The position numbers were made by a program, and so were the translations under genes. From Granulicella tundricola MP5ACTX9 (lineage in GTDB: Bacteria; Acidobacteriota; Terriglobia; Terriglobales; Acidobacteriaceae), in NCBI RefSeq assembly GCF_000178975.2, contig NC_015064.1, positions 2,666,001-2,730,000 of the forward strand: a stretch of DNA of 64,000 nucleotides, read 5' to 3'. The notes under the pieces were generated by a model. That model was not told where the DNA came from, ran no database searches, and saw nothing but the letters and a program-made list of their open reading frames with translations. Positions 34,526-44,037 of this stretch are shown here, piece after piece (the first letter of the stretch is position 1; each line of letters begins with the position of its first letter).

Positions 34526-34602
34526 GGGCGGTTAGCTCAGCTGGTTAGAGCATCTCGCTTACACCGAGAGGGTCGGGGGTTCGAATCCCTCACCGCCCAC
34601 CA
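34526..34602 (+). tRNA. tRNA-Val (anticodon TAC)
   Basis: A 77-base cloverleaf: acceptor GGGCGGT/ACCGCCC, D-arm AGCTCAGCTGGTTAGAGC, anticodon stem TCTCG/CGAGA with loop CTTACAC (anticodon TAC), T-arm GGGGGTTCGAATCCC, encoded CCA. Confidence 0.97.
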
Positions 34603-34619
34603 CAGATATATCTCTCCCC

Positions 34620-34650
34620 AACCGGCTCTTCAGCCGGTTTTCGTGTCTTT
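34620..34650 (+). terminator. Terminator after tRNA-Val
   Basis: 8-bp stem AACCGGCT/AGCCGGTT, loop CTTC, followed by TTCGTGTCTTT. It lies 17 bases after the tRNA and also near the 3' end of the convergent MBL-fold gene. Confidence 0.8.
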
Positions 34651-34665
34651 ATCCTCGACCAAATA

Positions 34666-35715
34666 TCACTTTGTGGTGGGTGCTGTCTGGTCCCACATAT
34701 GTTTCAGCTGATACTCCTGAGTCGTCTTGAACGTATCCTGCGATTTATCTGCCGCGCGAAACGCCGGCCCAGAAGGCCAAAGGGAAAAGTCTGCGTATGC
34801 GACGCGTCGGGGCGTCCCGTGCATTCCATCCAACGCTGACTGCATCTCCAGAAGAACTCCCCGGGAAAGCGAGAGTTCGTGCTCGTCGGGCTGATAAATC
34901 GTCCCCACCGGGTAGTCCAGGAAGGGTGTGCGCGTCTCTTCAATATGACAACCAAGAATATGAGTCACCAGTTTGTCCTGGGTGAACCGCATAAGACGCT
35001 GGTTGCTCTTTGTAAACGCATCGAAGTCGCGGATATACAAACGTCCGGGATAAACGCTATCGCCTGTGAGTAGGACCGCCGTCTTCCGGTCATAGAGAGC
35101 CACACTTACGGTGTCGTGACCGGGAATAGGCACCGCGTCGATCACACGATCGCCGAGATCGATGGATCCCGTATCCTCAGGCCAGTTCACGATTCCATAG
35201 AGCGCTTTCGTAGCTTCTACGTTCGCGGCGATAAAGGTGATCGGAATCGCAGGATCGGTCAGAGCCTGAATGTCCGTATCGCCTGCCGTATGGTCAGAAT
35301 GCGAATGCGAATGCACTACGACCAGCGGCATCGACGTGCGATGGTTGCGCAAGAGCCATAAATGCATAACGCGTTGCAACGTCGGAGCCAGGTTTCCGTT
35401 GCGTGATCCAGTGTCGTAGAGTAACGCACGCTTTTCGCCAAAGATGAGATACACGAAAGGCTTCTCAAAATCCGTGCAGCCACTTTGCCTCAGGATGAAA
35501 AACTCAGGGTTATATTCGTGAACTTGCCACTCGGGCATCTCCAAACACTTAGGGCCGCCCGTAGACCACGTAAGGGGGAGGGTTCCACGTTGCACCCCAC
35601 CCCCATCAGGATTGGGCGACTGTGCAGGCAGCATTGGACATCCGAGACAAGAAGCCAGCATCAAAGCGATCAAACAAATTTTCAAGTCAAGACTCCCGCG
35701 GAGCTTGGCTTCCAA
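34666..35715 (-). CDS. Secreted MBL-fold metallohydrolase
   Basis: 349 aa. A hydrophobic leader (ICLIALMLASCLGC) looks like a signal or lipoprotein peptide. The metallo-beta-lactamase fold shows VYLIFGEKRALLYDTG, the dinuclear metal motif HSHSHSDHTAGD (HxHxDH), PIPGHDTVSVALYD (third His), LLTGDSVYPG (bridging Asp) and ILGCHIEE (last His). It therefore has a full metal site. Substrate unknown; MBL members hydrolyse lactams, lactones, phosphoesters and glutathione thioesters. The start lies 14 bases after the stop of the LysR gene, so the two are probably co-transcribed. Two paralogues appear at 62184 and 63330. Confidence 0.85.
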   Translation of the reverse strand: MEAKLRGSLDLKICLIALMLASCLGCPMLPAQSPNPDGGGVQRGTLPLTWSTGGPKCLEMPEWQVHEYNPEFFILRQSGCTDFEKPFVYLIFGEKRALLYDTGSRNGNLAPTLQRVMHLWLLRNHRTSMPLVVVHSHSHSDHTAGDTDIQALTDPAIPITFIAANVEATKALYGIVNWPEDTGSIDLGDRVIDAVPIPGHDTVSVALYDRKTAVLLTGDSVYPGRLYIRDFDAFTKSNQRLMRFTQDKLVTHILGCHIEETRTPFLDYPVGTIYQPDEHELSLSRGVLLEMQSALDGMHGTPRRVAYADFSLWPSGPAFRAADKSQDTFKTTQEYQLKHMWDQTAPTTK

Positions 35716-35729
35716 TGGAAACCAGCAAA

Positions 35730-36647
35730 CTATGAGGATGTAGTCGTTCTCTCAGTTATAGCCGACGGATGAACCAGGCGCGTCGTCACGGTATAAAAAG
35801 CCTGGCCAGCCCGAGTCAGACTACGATCATGCCGCGAGATAATCGCGAGATTCCGTGGGATTACGATCTCTTCACTCGGCACGATATGGACCAAACCTGC
35901 ACGCGACTCGGAGAGTACGTTGATACGGGGCAGGAAGCCAATCCCCATTCCCGCGATGATCAGACGTTTCAGCAATTCGTAGGAATCGAGCTCCATTCCA
36001 ATCTTCGGACTGAGCTTCTTCTGCGTGAACAGTTGATCGAGGTGCTCACGTCGCTGCCCCTGTTTTGGAACAAGAAGGCTGTGTTGCGCGACCTGCTTCA
36101 GTGTGACGTTGGTACACCCAACAAGAGGATGCTCAGGCGGGACCACGAGCACCCACCGGTCCTCATGGATCAACTCGACATGAAGCCGCTGGTCAGTCAC
36201 CGGAAGCGAGACCACTCCAAAGTCAGCCTCTCGATTGAGAACGGACTCGATTGTTTTAGATCGTTCAGCCCGCATGATATTGAGCGACACGCGCGGGTAA
36301 CGCTTCTTGAACGCGGCAAAGAACGTCGGTAGAACATAGAGGGCCGTGGAGTCGTTGGCGCTGATCAGAAGACTACCCCGCGGTGATCGCTCCAAGTCAG
36401 CGATTGTCATGCTGATATGGTTCAGGCGCGTGATGCAATCCTCCGCGAAAGGCTCGAAGACGCGGCCCGCCGCAGTCAGAGTCACCTTGCCTCCCCCCCG
36501 CTCGAATAACCGCACCCCAATCACTTTCTCCAGTGACGATATCTGTGCGGAGATGGAAGGCTGTGTGACGAGAAGCTTGACCGCAGCTTTGGAAAAACTC
36601 TTCTGCTTTGAAACTTCCAGGAAAGTCTTCAATTGATCGAAGTCCAC
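35730..36647 (-). CDS. LysR-family transcriptional regulator
   Basis: 305 aa. The N-terminal winged helix-turn-helix is typical (MDFDQLKTFLEVSKQKSFSK, TQPSISAQISSLEKVIG, LFERGGGKVTLTAAGRVF), followed by a type-2 periplasmic-binding-like effector domain from about residue 90. It probably controls the MBL-fold gene directly downstream and/or the divergent Oar-like receptor, and usually itself. A T-N11-A dyad stands in the intergenic region. The effector cannot be predicted. Confidence 0.93.
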   Translation of the reverse strand: MDFDQLKTFLEVSKQKSFSKAAVKLLVTQPSISAQISSLEKVIGVRLFERGGGKVTLTAAGRVFEPFAEDCITRLNHISMTIADLERSPRGSLLISANDSTALYVLPTFFAAFKKRYPRVSLNIMRAERSKTIESVLNREADFGVVSLPVTDQRLHVELIHEDRWVLVVPPEHPLVGCTNVTLKQVAQHSLLVPKQGQRREHLDQLFTQKKLSPKIGMELDSYELLKRLIIAGMGIGFLPRINVLSESRAGLVHIVPSEEIVIPRNLAIISRHDRSLTRAGQAFYTVTTRLVHPSAITERTTTSS

Positions 36648-37002
36648 GTACAGCCCCTTTCTACTGTCATCCGTGTTGTGTACCGCAAGCTGGTTGGTTC
36701 AGCAGTTGCGGGTGTGCGAACAAGCGAACATCTCAGCGGCTTCGGTCGGAACGTTATGCGAATTTCGTGCGGGTCTAGGCATAGTTATAGCAGCTATAGG
36801 CGATTCCAATGACAGACCTACAGATTTATGCGCGCCATAGGGAAAAGCAATTCTGTCCTCTCAACACGATGCGGCACGCTAGGATTCAGTCATCAACCCC
36901 AGGGAACATTTGTCCATTCGGACCTGAATCGCAACGGCGTGATGCGTTGACGGATACCTCTGTATCCGCAACACAAACTGGTTATGCCAGTGGAGGATCT
37001 CT
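36648..37002. other. Divergent control region, LysR / Oar-like receptor
   Basis: 355 bp without a gene. It holds the T-N11-A dyad at 36787-36799 and the GGAGG ribosome site of the receptor gene (36992-36996). A short open frame (36809-37108) overlaps the receptor start and shows no coding character. Confidence 0.6.
36787..36799. promoter_or_regulatory. Candidate LysR-type binding site (T-N11-A dyad)
   Basis: TATAGCAGCTATA is a perfect 6-bp-arm palindrome around a single A and fits the T-N11-A rule for LysR-type regulators. It is 140 bases upstream of the lysR start and about 205 bases upstream of the receptor start. Confidence 0.4.
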
Positions 37003-40000
37003 ATGCAAACTTTCTGTCTTCGTTCCGGCCGCCGCATCCTGCTCGGCCTCGCTCTTGCCCTGGCAAGCTCTTCCCTTCTATCGGCTCAGACGAACACAAC
37101 AGCCTTGAGCGGCACAGTGACGGATGCATCTGGGGCACTCATGCCCGGAGTTGCAATCAGCATCTCCAATCCAGCCTCCGGATCGGTTCAGAACACCAGC
37201 ACCCACTCAAAGGGAGAGTTCTCTTTTGACCAGATTCCGCCGGGCACATATGTGGTGAAGGTTTTGGCACCGGGTTTTTCCGAGCAGGACGAACAGGTTG
37301 AACTGCTGGTGGCCACGCCGGTGAAGATGGACTTCAAGCTTACCGTCGGCACAAGCGAGGTGGTCAACGTCGAGACTAATATCGCCGCACTGAATGCAAC
37401 CGATGCCTCGCTGGGCAAAGCATTCGACAGCAAACAGATTCAGAATCTGCCTTATCTGGCGAACAACATTACATATCTGTTGTCATTGCAGCCTGGTGTG
37501 CTGGCGCTGGATAGCGGTGCGCAGACGGGCGGTTTGAACACAGATACGCGCACGGGTATCGTGAATGGCGCACGGCAGGATCAGACGAACATCAGTCTTG
37601 ATGGCGTCGATAACAATGACCAAACCAATGGCTATGCGTTCAACGGCGCACTCCGTGCGACACGTGAATCAGTGGAAGAGTTCCGGGTTACGACGACGGG
37701 AAGCAATGCAGATGCAGGCCGTTCCTCCGGCGGTCAGGTCTCTCTCGTTACCCGCTCGGGAACCAATACCTATCATGGCAGCGCTTACGAGTATTACCGC
37801 GGCGGGATCGGTCTACAGAACAACTGGTTTAATAAGCAAACACAACTCAATACCAATACGGGCAATGTGCCTCTGAAAGTCCTGCAAAATACCTATGGTG
37901 CTTCCTTCGGCGCGCCAATCATCCGGGATAAATTGTTCTTTTTTGCCGCGTACGAAGGCTTCAAGCAGGCCAGCGATCAGCAAGTTGCGGCAACTGTACC
38001 GTCGCTATTCAGCGCAAGCGGTACGGCTCAAGGCTTGGTTACTGGGAACGTGACTTACCAAGTCTGCCCTTCATCGGTTGTCTGTAAATCTTCCACGGCA
38101 ACCAAGACCTTGACGCCGACTGACATTGCAACACTCGACGGCCGCGCCAACGACCCAGTTTGCAGTACCTCAGCATGCACCGCGCCGACCACCAATGCAG
38201 CGGCAATCGCCTATATGAAGCAGTTCCCGTTGGCCAACAACAATACGGGTGGCGACGGTTTTAACACGGGCACCTATAGTTTTGCTTCCCCGCTCCCGTT
38301 ACACCAGATTACAAACATCGCTCGTGTTGACTACACGATCAATCCACGACAGACGTTGTTTGTTCGCGGAAACCTGCAGAGCGATAATCAGGCAGCAGCA
38401 CTCACGTTCCCTGGCCTGCTTGCTGCGTCCAATACGTTCGGCAATAACAAGGGAATGGCTGCCGGTCACATCTGGAATTTGAACAGTGCGATGAGCAATA
38501 ACTTCCGCTATGGTTTCATACGGCAGGGCACTGCCACGCGAGGTACTGGAAGCCAGCCTTACGTAACGTTCAGCGCCTTCACCACGATCTCGGCCACCAC
38601 AACGTCTACCATTTACAAGATCACTACGAACAACTTTGCCGATGACTTCACGATTACCAAGGGCCGCCATACGATCCAGTTTGGCGTCAACGATCGTCTT
38701 CTTTCGAACAGCCGCTACTTCGACTCACCTCTGCTTTCCAACGCCAGCGTGACGTCGAGCCTTCTGGCACTGGCTGCAGTTGCAAACACTGGCAGCAGCT
38801 ATGATCCAGCGATCGGTACCTGCGCTGACTGCGGAACGGTATCAAGTGGCTTTGCGAACTCGTATAACGCCGCGATTCTAGCTAACGGCGGGGTTATCGA
38901 AAGCGGCAAGTCGGGAACCGAGTATCTTGTCCAGAATGGCTCCCTTGTACCGGCTGGCGCAGGCGTCGTTCCGACACACATTTACCACAATCTGGAGCAG
39001 GAGTATTACATCCAGGACCAGTGGAAGGCTAGTCCTCGATTCACTGTGACTGCGGGTCTGCGGTACAACTATTACGGTGTTCCGTATGAGATTCATGGTC
39101 AGCAGATTGCGCCGACGATTGCGGCGAACACTCTGCTTCAGAATCGTGTCGCTGGCGCTAACTCTGGAACTTCTTACAACACGCCGATTTCGTTTGCGGT
39201 GTCCGGCTCTGCGAACAACGCGCCTAACTTCTGGACTCCGCAGAAGGGTAACTTCGCTCCACGCATTTCGTTTGCCTATGCGACTCCGGATAATCGCACT
39301 TCGATCCGCGGAGGCTTCTCATTGGTGTTCGATCACTTTGGTGAAGGAGTCGTCGATTATTACGACGCGGGAACTTCTTCACTGCTTTCGCTTTCGAAAA
39401 GCAACACATTTTCTTATACGGATGTGAACACGAATCCGCGTTTCACTGGCTATCATAATGTGCCGCTCGGCACCGTAACCGTGGCTACCACAGCCCTACC
39501 GGCAACGCCGGCAAACAACGAGTTCACCTTCCTGAAAACTGTGAACAGCATTCAGAAGACTCCTTACGCAGAGGCATTCAACTTCACCATCCAGCGTGAG
39601 GTGACGCATGGCTTGACGTTGACTGGTTCTTACGTTGGGCGCCTTGGCCGTCACCTCTCCGATGCGATCGACGTGGCCCAGCCGAACAACCTTCTGGATA
39701 CGGCGAGCCAGCAAACTTATTTCCAGGCTGCCACCGCTTACGACAAGATGATCGACGCCGGTGTCGCGACCAACACAGTCGCAAACACTGGCTACTTTCA
39801 GAATTTGTTCCCCAAGGCTGCTTACAAGGGGTTCACGGGTGCGCAGGCGTTCTATGCGTTCATGGCTGCAAATCGCGGAAATGAAACGGCTGCGCTCTAT
39901 CAATTCGACTACACGGCTGGCGCGGCGTCTTCCCCTGCCGGGCAGAGCAATCGATTCTTCTATCCGCAGACATCTTCCATCTACGTGCAATCCACGATCG

Positions 40001-40776
40001 CGAACAGCAACTACAACGCCCTGCAAATGTCCGCACGGCATGTCCTGCGGTATGGACTGGAGTACGATCTCAACTACACGTACAGCAAATCTCTTGATCA
40101 GGGTTCGTCACCTGAGCGCTCCGCCTCTAACTACATCGTGAACACGGTCAATCCGAGCCAGATGTATGCTCCTTCAGACTTTGACGTGCGCCACAATATC
40201 ACAGCGAATTACAACGCTCCTTTGCCTTTCGGTAAAGGCAAACCCTTCCTCGGTCATGCAAATGGATTAGTGGATCGTCTGATTGGCGGTTGGCAGTTGA
40301 ACGGAGTCGTCCACTACAGCACGGCGTTCCCGTTTTCAGCTAGCATCAGCAACGGTTTCGGCACGAACTTCGATTCGTCCAGTAACTACATCCAGACAGG
40401 TCCAATCCCAACCGGAGGCCATCATTACGTGCCAGGCGGCAACTACGAGACTGCGCTGAACGGCATTACCGTGACACAGGCGTTCGCAAACCTTCGGGCC
40501 GCCTACGTGGGTGAGACGGGACAGCGCAACAACTTCCGGGCCGATGGATACTTCTCCATGGATGATGGCTTCTCGAAGTCCTTCCGGACGTTCCGCGAAC
40601 AGGCCTTCAAGATCCAAGTTGAAGTATTCAACGTAACGGGCTCGACGCGCTTCAACGCTTTAACTGCTACCGGAAACAGCACGAAGTTTGGTCAATACAC
40701 GGGAGGCTCTGCTACTACGACTGGATTGCTCGGGCAGCCACGGCAAATGCAGTTCTCGGGTAAATACTCGTTCTAA
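37003..40776 (+). CDS. Oar-like TonB-dependent receptor
   Basis: 1,257 aa from ATG 37003 with GGAGG six bases upstream. Signal peptide (LGLALALASSSLLSAQ), carboxypeptidase-regulatory-like domain (about 30-110, GTVTDASGALMPGVAISI), plug (about 115-275, ISLDGVDNNDQTNGYAFNG and NADAGRSSGGQVSLVTRSG) and a large barrel with final strand MQFSGKYSF. Cys-rich loop segments (VCPSSVVCKSS; VCSTSACTA; GTCADCGT) lie in predicted surface loops at roughly residues 350-390 and 605-615. It diverges from the LysR/MBL-fold pair, which may process its ligand. The substrate is not assigned. Confidence 0.92.
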   Translation: MQTFCLRSGRRILLGLALALASSSLLSAQTNTTALSGTVTDASGALMPGVAISISNPASGSVQNTSTHSKGEFSFDQIPPGTYVVKVLAPGFSEQDEQVELLVATPVKMDFKLTVGTSEVVNVETNIAALNATDASLGKAFDSKQIQNLPYLANNITYLLSLQPGVLALDSGAQTGGLNTDTRTGIVNGARQDQTNISLDGVDNNDQTNGYAFNGALRATRESVEEFRVTTTGSNADAGRSSGGQVSLVTRSGTNTYHGSAYEYYRGGIGLQNNWFNKQTQLNTNTGNVPLKVLQNTYGASFGAPIIRDKLFFFAAYEGFKQASDQQVAATVPSLFSASGTAQGLVTGNVTYQVCPSSVVCKSSTATKTLTPTDIATLDGRANDPVCSTSACTAPTTNAAAIAYMKQFPLANNNTGGDGFNTGTYSFASPLPLHQITNIARVDYTINPRQTLFVRGNLQSDNQAAALTFPGLLAASNTFGNNKGMAAGHIWNLNSAMSNNFRYGFIRQGTATRGTGSQPYVTFSAFTTISATTTSTIYKITTNNFADDFTITKGRHTIQFGVNDRLLSNSRYFDSPLLSNASVTSSLLALAAVANTGSSYDPAIGTCADCGTVSSGFANSYNAAILANGGVIESGKSGTEYLVQNGSLVPAGAGVVPTHIYHNLEQEYYIQDQWKASPRFTVTAGLRYNYYGVPYEIHGQQIAPTIAANTLLQNRVAGANSGTSYNTPISFAVSGSANNAPNFWTPQKGNFAPRISFAYATPDNRTSIRGGFSLVFDHFGEGVVDYYDAGTSSLLSLSKSNTFSYTDVNTNPRFTGYHNVPLGTVTVATTALPATPANNEFTFLKTVNSIQKTPYAEAFNFTIQREVTHGLTLTGSYVGRLGRHLSDAIDVAQPNNLLDTASQQTYFQAATAYDKMIDAGVATNTVANTGYFQNLFPKAAYKGFTGAQAFYAFMAANRGNETAALYQFDYTAGAASSPAGQSNRFFYPQTSSIYVQSTIANSNYNALQMSARHVLRYGLEYDLNYTYSKSLDQGSSPERSASNYIVNTVNPSQMYAPSDFDVRHNITANYNAPLPFGKGKPFLGHANGLVDRLIGGWQLNGVVHYSTAFPFSASISNGFGTNFDSSSNYIQTGPIPTGGHHYVPGGNYETALNGITVTQAFANLRAAYVGETGQRNNFRADGYFSMDDGFSKSFRTFREQAFKIQVEVFNVTGSTRFNALTATGNSTKFGQYTGGSATTTGLLGQPRQMQFSGKYSF

Positions 40777-40785
40777 TTGGGATTT

Positions 40786-40822
40786 GGGAAGCGCGAGGAT
40801 GACTCTTCGCGCTTCCCTTTTT
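40786..40822 (+). terminator. Intrinsic terminator after the receptor gene
   Basis: 11-bp perfect stem GGGAAGCGCGA/TCGCGCTTCCC with a 10-base loop and TTTTT tail, ten bases past the stop codon. Confidence 0.9.
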
Positions 40823-40876
40823 CTGTGGGATTTTTCTGGTAAAACAAGTATGAGATTGAGGGTTGGAGCTGAGACG

Positions 40877-41653
40877 ATGCGGTTGAATCAGTCAGTAAAT
40901 TTAAGATTCGGGATCGTGGTGGCTTGCGCGGTTGGGATGGGAAGTGCGGCGGCGGTCCGGGCGCAGGAGCCTGCGAATCAGGATAAGACTGGACGGGGGG
41001 CCACCGGGCATAAGAAGGCGGCACCGGATGCGGTGGGGTTGGCGCCGGGGGAGGGGCGCGTTGGGCGGGGTGGGAAGGAGACGCAGCCGGAGAAGGTGGT
41101 GTATGACTATGAGCTGCCGGGGGCGGATGGGAAGGGTGTGCCCTTGAAGGAGTACAAGGGGAAGACGCTGCTGATCGTGAACCTGGCGCGGAACTCCAGC
41201 TACAACTCGCAGGTGGCGGCGCTTGAGAAGTTGAATGAGAAGTACAAGGAGAAGGGGCTGGTGGTGATTGGGGTGCCTTCAAATGACTTTGGGGCGGGGG
41301 AGCCGGGGACGGATGCGGAGATCCAGAAGGTCTATAAGGTGGACGACAAGGTGACCTTTCCTGTCGTGGCCCGGTCGAAGGTGACCGGAGATGATGAGCT
41401 TCCGTTGTATTCGTATCTGACCAAGGAGAAGGCGGTTCCGGAGAACGGGCCGGTTCACTGGAACTATACGAAGTTTCTGATCGACAAGAACGGCAAGGTG
41501 GTGGCACGGTTCAATCCGGATGTTGCCCCGGACTCGCCTGAGATGTTGTCGACGCTGGACCAGGTGCTGGACGGGCGGTTCAAGCCGAAGAAAGCAGGCG
41601 GACCCGGTGGTCCGGGTGGTGGCGGTGGAGATGATGGGGACCCACCGGCTTAG
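40877..41653 (+). CDS. Glutathione-peroxidase-like secreted protein without the catalytic Cys
   Basis: 258 aa from ATG 40877 (GGAG eight bases upstream; ATG 40850 is an in-frame alternative). A signal peptide (FGIVVACAVGMGSAAAVRAQ) precedes a GPx/thioredoxin-fold domain (about 75-240): LLIVNLARNSSYNSQ, GVPSNDFGAGEPGTDAEIQK, DDELPLYSYL, and WNYTKFLIDKNGKVVARF. In active GPx the first block ends NVASKCG and the second reads NQFG. Here the peroxidatic Cys is Ser107 and the catalytic Gln is Asp, while the Trp-Asn of WNYTKF is kept. The mature protein has no cysteine. A Gly/Pro/Asp-rich tail ends it. Peroxidase activity by the known mechanism is unlikely. Confidence 0.8.
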   Translation: MRLNQSVNLRFGIVVACAVGMGSAAAVRAQEPANQDKTGRGATGHKKAAPDAVGLAPGEGRVGRGGKETQPEKVVYDYELPGADGKGVPLKEYKGKTLLIVNLARNSSYNSQVAALEKLNEKYKEKGLVVIGVPSNDFGAGEPGTDAEIQKVYKVDDKVTFPVVARSKVTGDDELPLYSYLTKEKAVPENGPVHWNYTKFLIDKNGKVVARFNPDVAPDSPEMLSTLDQVLDGRFKPKKAGGPGGPGGGGGDDGDPPA

Positions 41654-41656
41654 CGC

Positions 41657-43459
41657 CTACTTCTTCAGCGTTGCAAGGTAGTTCCGCCAGCCACCCAGGT
41701 TTGTGATTTCAAACGCATCCTGGGTGGCTTCCGGTTCTACGAGGAAGCCCATGACGAGCGTGCCATCTTCCAGACGGAGCTTGCCGATGGAGAGTGGCTG
41801 GGGGACTCCGTCTACGAACGATCCGACCGTGTCGGAGGGGAGCGCCCAGATCTCGACTTCAATTCCCTTCCCTTCAAAGCCGGGGACGCGGACGAGGCCA
41901 GGCTTGGGAGGCGTGGTGTTCTTGAGAGCGTAGAACTTGTAGTCGGGGTGGGTGCGGCAGGTGCGGACGAGCTTGCCGCCGCGATCGGTGAGCTGCCAGT
42001 TGAGGGGCTGGCCGGTCAGGTGGGCTCCTACGACTGCCATGAGCAGGGTGCCGGTCGGGGTTGTGGCGGGCTTCAGCGGTGTCGTGCCGGCAAGGAGGTC
42101 TTTGCTGCCGCCGAGGGTCTGGTTTAGCTTGCGCTGCAGGCTATCGGCGAGAGGCAGGAGGGCGGCTTCAGCGAGGGTCTTGCCGATGAGGGTTACGCCA
42201 AAGGGCAAGCCGTCCGGGCGCATGCCTGCGGGAACGGCTACGGCGGAGAGGTCGAGGAGATTGACGAAGTTGGTGTAGAAGCCGAGCTGGGAGTTGCGCT
42301 CGATGGGGGACTCGGCGATCTCGGCGTGGGTGAAGGTGCGGGGTGCGGTGGGCAGGAGGATGAGGTCGAAGGCCTTCCATGCCTGCTCGGTCTGGCGGAG
42401 GTGGTGCTGGAGTTTGTAGGCGGAGTCGAAGTAATCGACTGCGGTGTAGCTGGCCGCGCCGTTGATGATTTTGGCGACGGTGGGGTCCATCTCGGCGGCG
42501 TGGGCCTGGATGAAGTCCGATATGACGGCGTAACGCTCGGCGACCCAGGGGCCCTTGTAGAGGAGTTGAGCTGCGGCGAGGAGTGGGGCGAGGTCAAACT
42601 CGACTGGTTCTCCGCCGAGGCTCTTCAGGGCGGTGATTGCCGCCTGGTAGAGGGCTGGGTTGTGGGTGTCGCCGAAGAACTGGAGGGCGGACGGGGCGGG
42701 GACGCCGAACTTGAACGTGCTTGCCGCCGCCCAGGGGGATGCGCCGGCTCCGGGGGTTGGGGTGCGGGAGTAAGGGTCTTTGGGGTCGGGACCGGAGGCT
42801 ACGTCGAGGACTGCGGCGGCGTCTGCGGCGGTCTGGGTGAAGATGGAGACGCAGTCAAGGGTTCGGCAGGCGGGGACTACTCCGTGGGTGCTGAGGACTC
42901 CGCGCGAGGGCTTGAGGCCGATGAGGTTATTGAACATGGCGGGCACTCGGCCGGAGCCCGCAGTATCCGTGCCGAGCGAGAAGGCGACGAGGCCGCTGGC
43001 GACTGCTACGGCTGAGCCGCTGCTCGATCCGCCGGAGATGTGGTCTTTGCTGAAGACGCTGGAGGGTGCGCCGTAGGGGCTGCGGGTGCCGACGAGGCCG
43101 GTGGCGAACTGGTCCATGTTGGTCTTGCCGATGAGGATGGCTCCGGCGGCTTCGAGTTTCGCTACGACCGTGGCGGACTCGGTGGGGGTGAAGGCGTAGG
43201 CGGGACAGCCGGCGGTGGTGGGGTGGTTGGCTACGTCTATGTTGTCCTTGACGGCAAACGGGATGCCGTAGAGGGGGAGCTTCGTGGGGTCCTGGTTTTG
43301 GAGGGCGGCGGCGCGTTGGAGGACCTGCTCTTTGGGGATGAGGGAGATCCAGACGGGGTGGACGCCTTCGGAGGCGATGCGGGCGAAGATTGCTTCTACG
43401 ATCTGGGCTGGGGTTGTGGTGCCAGCGGCGTACTCGCGGTGCAGGGCTTCGATGTTCAT
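41657..43459 (-). CDS. atzF: Allophanate hydrolase
   Basis: 600 aa, the length of two-domain AtzF. The amidase-signature N-terminal domain holds the Ser-cisSer-Lys triad: Lys in FAVKDNID, Ser in GGSSSGSAVAVASG, and nucleophile Ser in LGTDTAGSGRVPA. The C-terminal ~150 residues (from PTGTLLMAVVGAHLTGQPLN) match the AtzF C-terminal domain. The enzyme hydrolyses allophanate to two ammonia and CO2, completing urea or guanidine breakdown started by the carboxylase gene 1.3 kb upstream on the same strand. A plus-strand SnoaL-like gene and an AT-rich repeat region separate the two, so it likely has its own promoter. Confidence 0.92.
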   Translation of the reverse strand: MNIEALHREYAAGTTTPAQIVEAIFARIASEGVHPVWISLIPKEQVLQRAAALQNQDPTKLPLYGIPFAVKDNIDVANHPTTAGCPAYAFTPTESATVVAKLEAAGAILIGKTNMDQFATGLVGTRSPYGAPSSVFSKDHISGGSSSGSAVAVASGLVAFSLGTDTAGSGRVPAMFNNLIGLKPSRGVLSTHGVVPACRTLDCVSIFTQTAADAAAVLDVASGPDPKDPYSRTPTPGAGASPWAAASTFKFGVPAPSALQFFGDTHNPALYQAAITALKSLGGEPVEFDLAPLLAAAQLLYKGPWVAERYAVISDFIQAHAAEMDPTVAKIINGAASYTAVDYFDSAYKLQHHLRQTEQAWKAFDLILLPTAPRTFTHAEIAESPIERNSQLGFYTNFVNLLDLSAVAVPAGMRPDGLPFGVTLIGKTLAEAALLPLADSLQRKLNQTLGGSKDLLAGTTPLKPATTPTGTLLMAVVGAHLTGQPLNWQLTDRGGKLVRTCRTHPDYKFYALKNTTPPKPGLVRVPGFEGKGIEVEIWALPSDTVGSFVDGVPQPLSIGKLRLEDGTLVMGFLVEPEATQDAFEITNLGGWRNYLATLKK

Positions 43460-44037
43460 CGTTCTCCTTGGTTTTAGGGGTAGGCCCTACCCCGGTCTTT
43501 GGTGCAAAGTCTTCAAAGCATTGGACTTAGGTCTGGACTGGAGACGGAAAGTCTTGTCTTTGAAGAATTTAGGCTCTAAAGTCTTCAAAACAATGGGTTT
43601 ATGAGGCGAATCCCACCCGGATTCTTTGTTGTTTTATATCTTTATGATATCACGTTGGGATGGATGGTTCGGTTAGCCTATCTCGTTTGGAATGAATGAG
43701 TTATGGGCGGTGGGGCTTGACAGGTGAATTTGCTGGTGTTTTTGAGAGTGTTTTGGCGATTTTTCTTGAAAATAATTTTGGGGTGGGTGGTTTTCTTCCA
43801 GCTATGAGCTATGAGCCGCCAGCTTTGAGCTAAGGCAAGTGCGAGGGCAACGGCTTGGGATTAACCAGTTTCGGGTTGCGAGTTGGAGTCGCGAGTGAAG
43901 CAACGGCAAGAGCGAAGACAAAGGCGGAAACAGATTTCTTGCTGGAATGCTACCCAAGAAGTAAATGCACGGAGAGCGATCACTCGGAACATGAGATCGC
44001 CATCATAATCCGAGATTAGAGACGGGGGAGACAAACG
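43460..44037. other. AT-rich intergenic region with repeated motifs
   Basis: 578 bp without a gene. AAAGTCTTCAAA-type words occur three times (near 43506, 43549 and 43579). The segment 43711-43765 resembles 5190-5235 (GGGGCTTGACA, GAATTTGCT, GTGTTTTGGCGA). TTGACA in this block could act as a -35 box, but no paired -10 is convincing. CAA-rich and GGCAACGG words near 43855-43920 belong to the dispersed repeat spacers. Confidence 0.6.
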
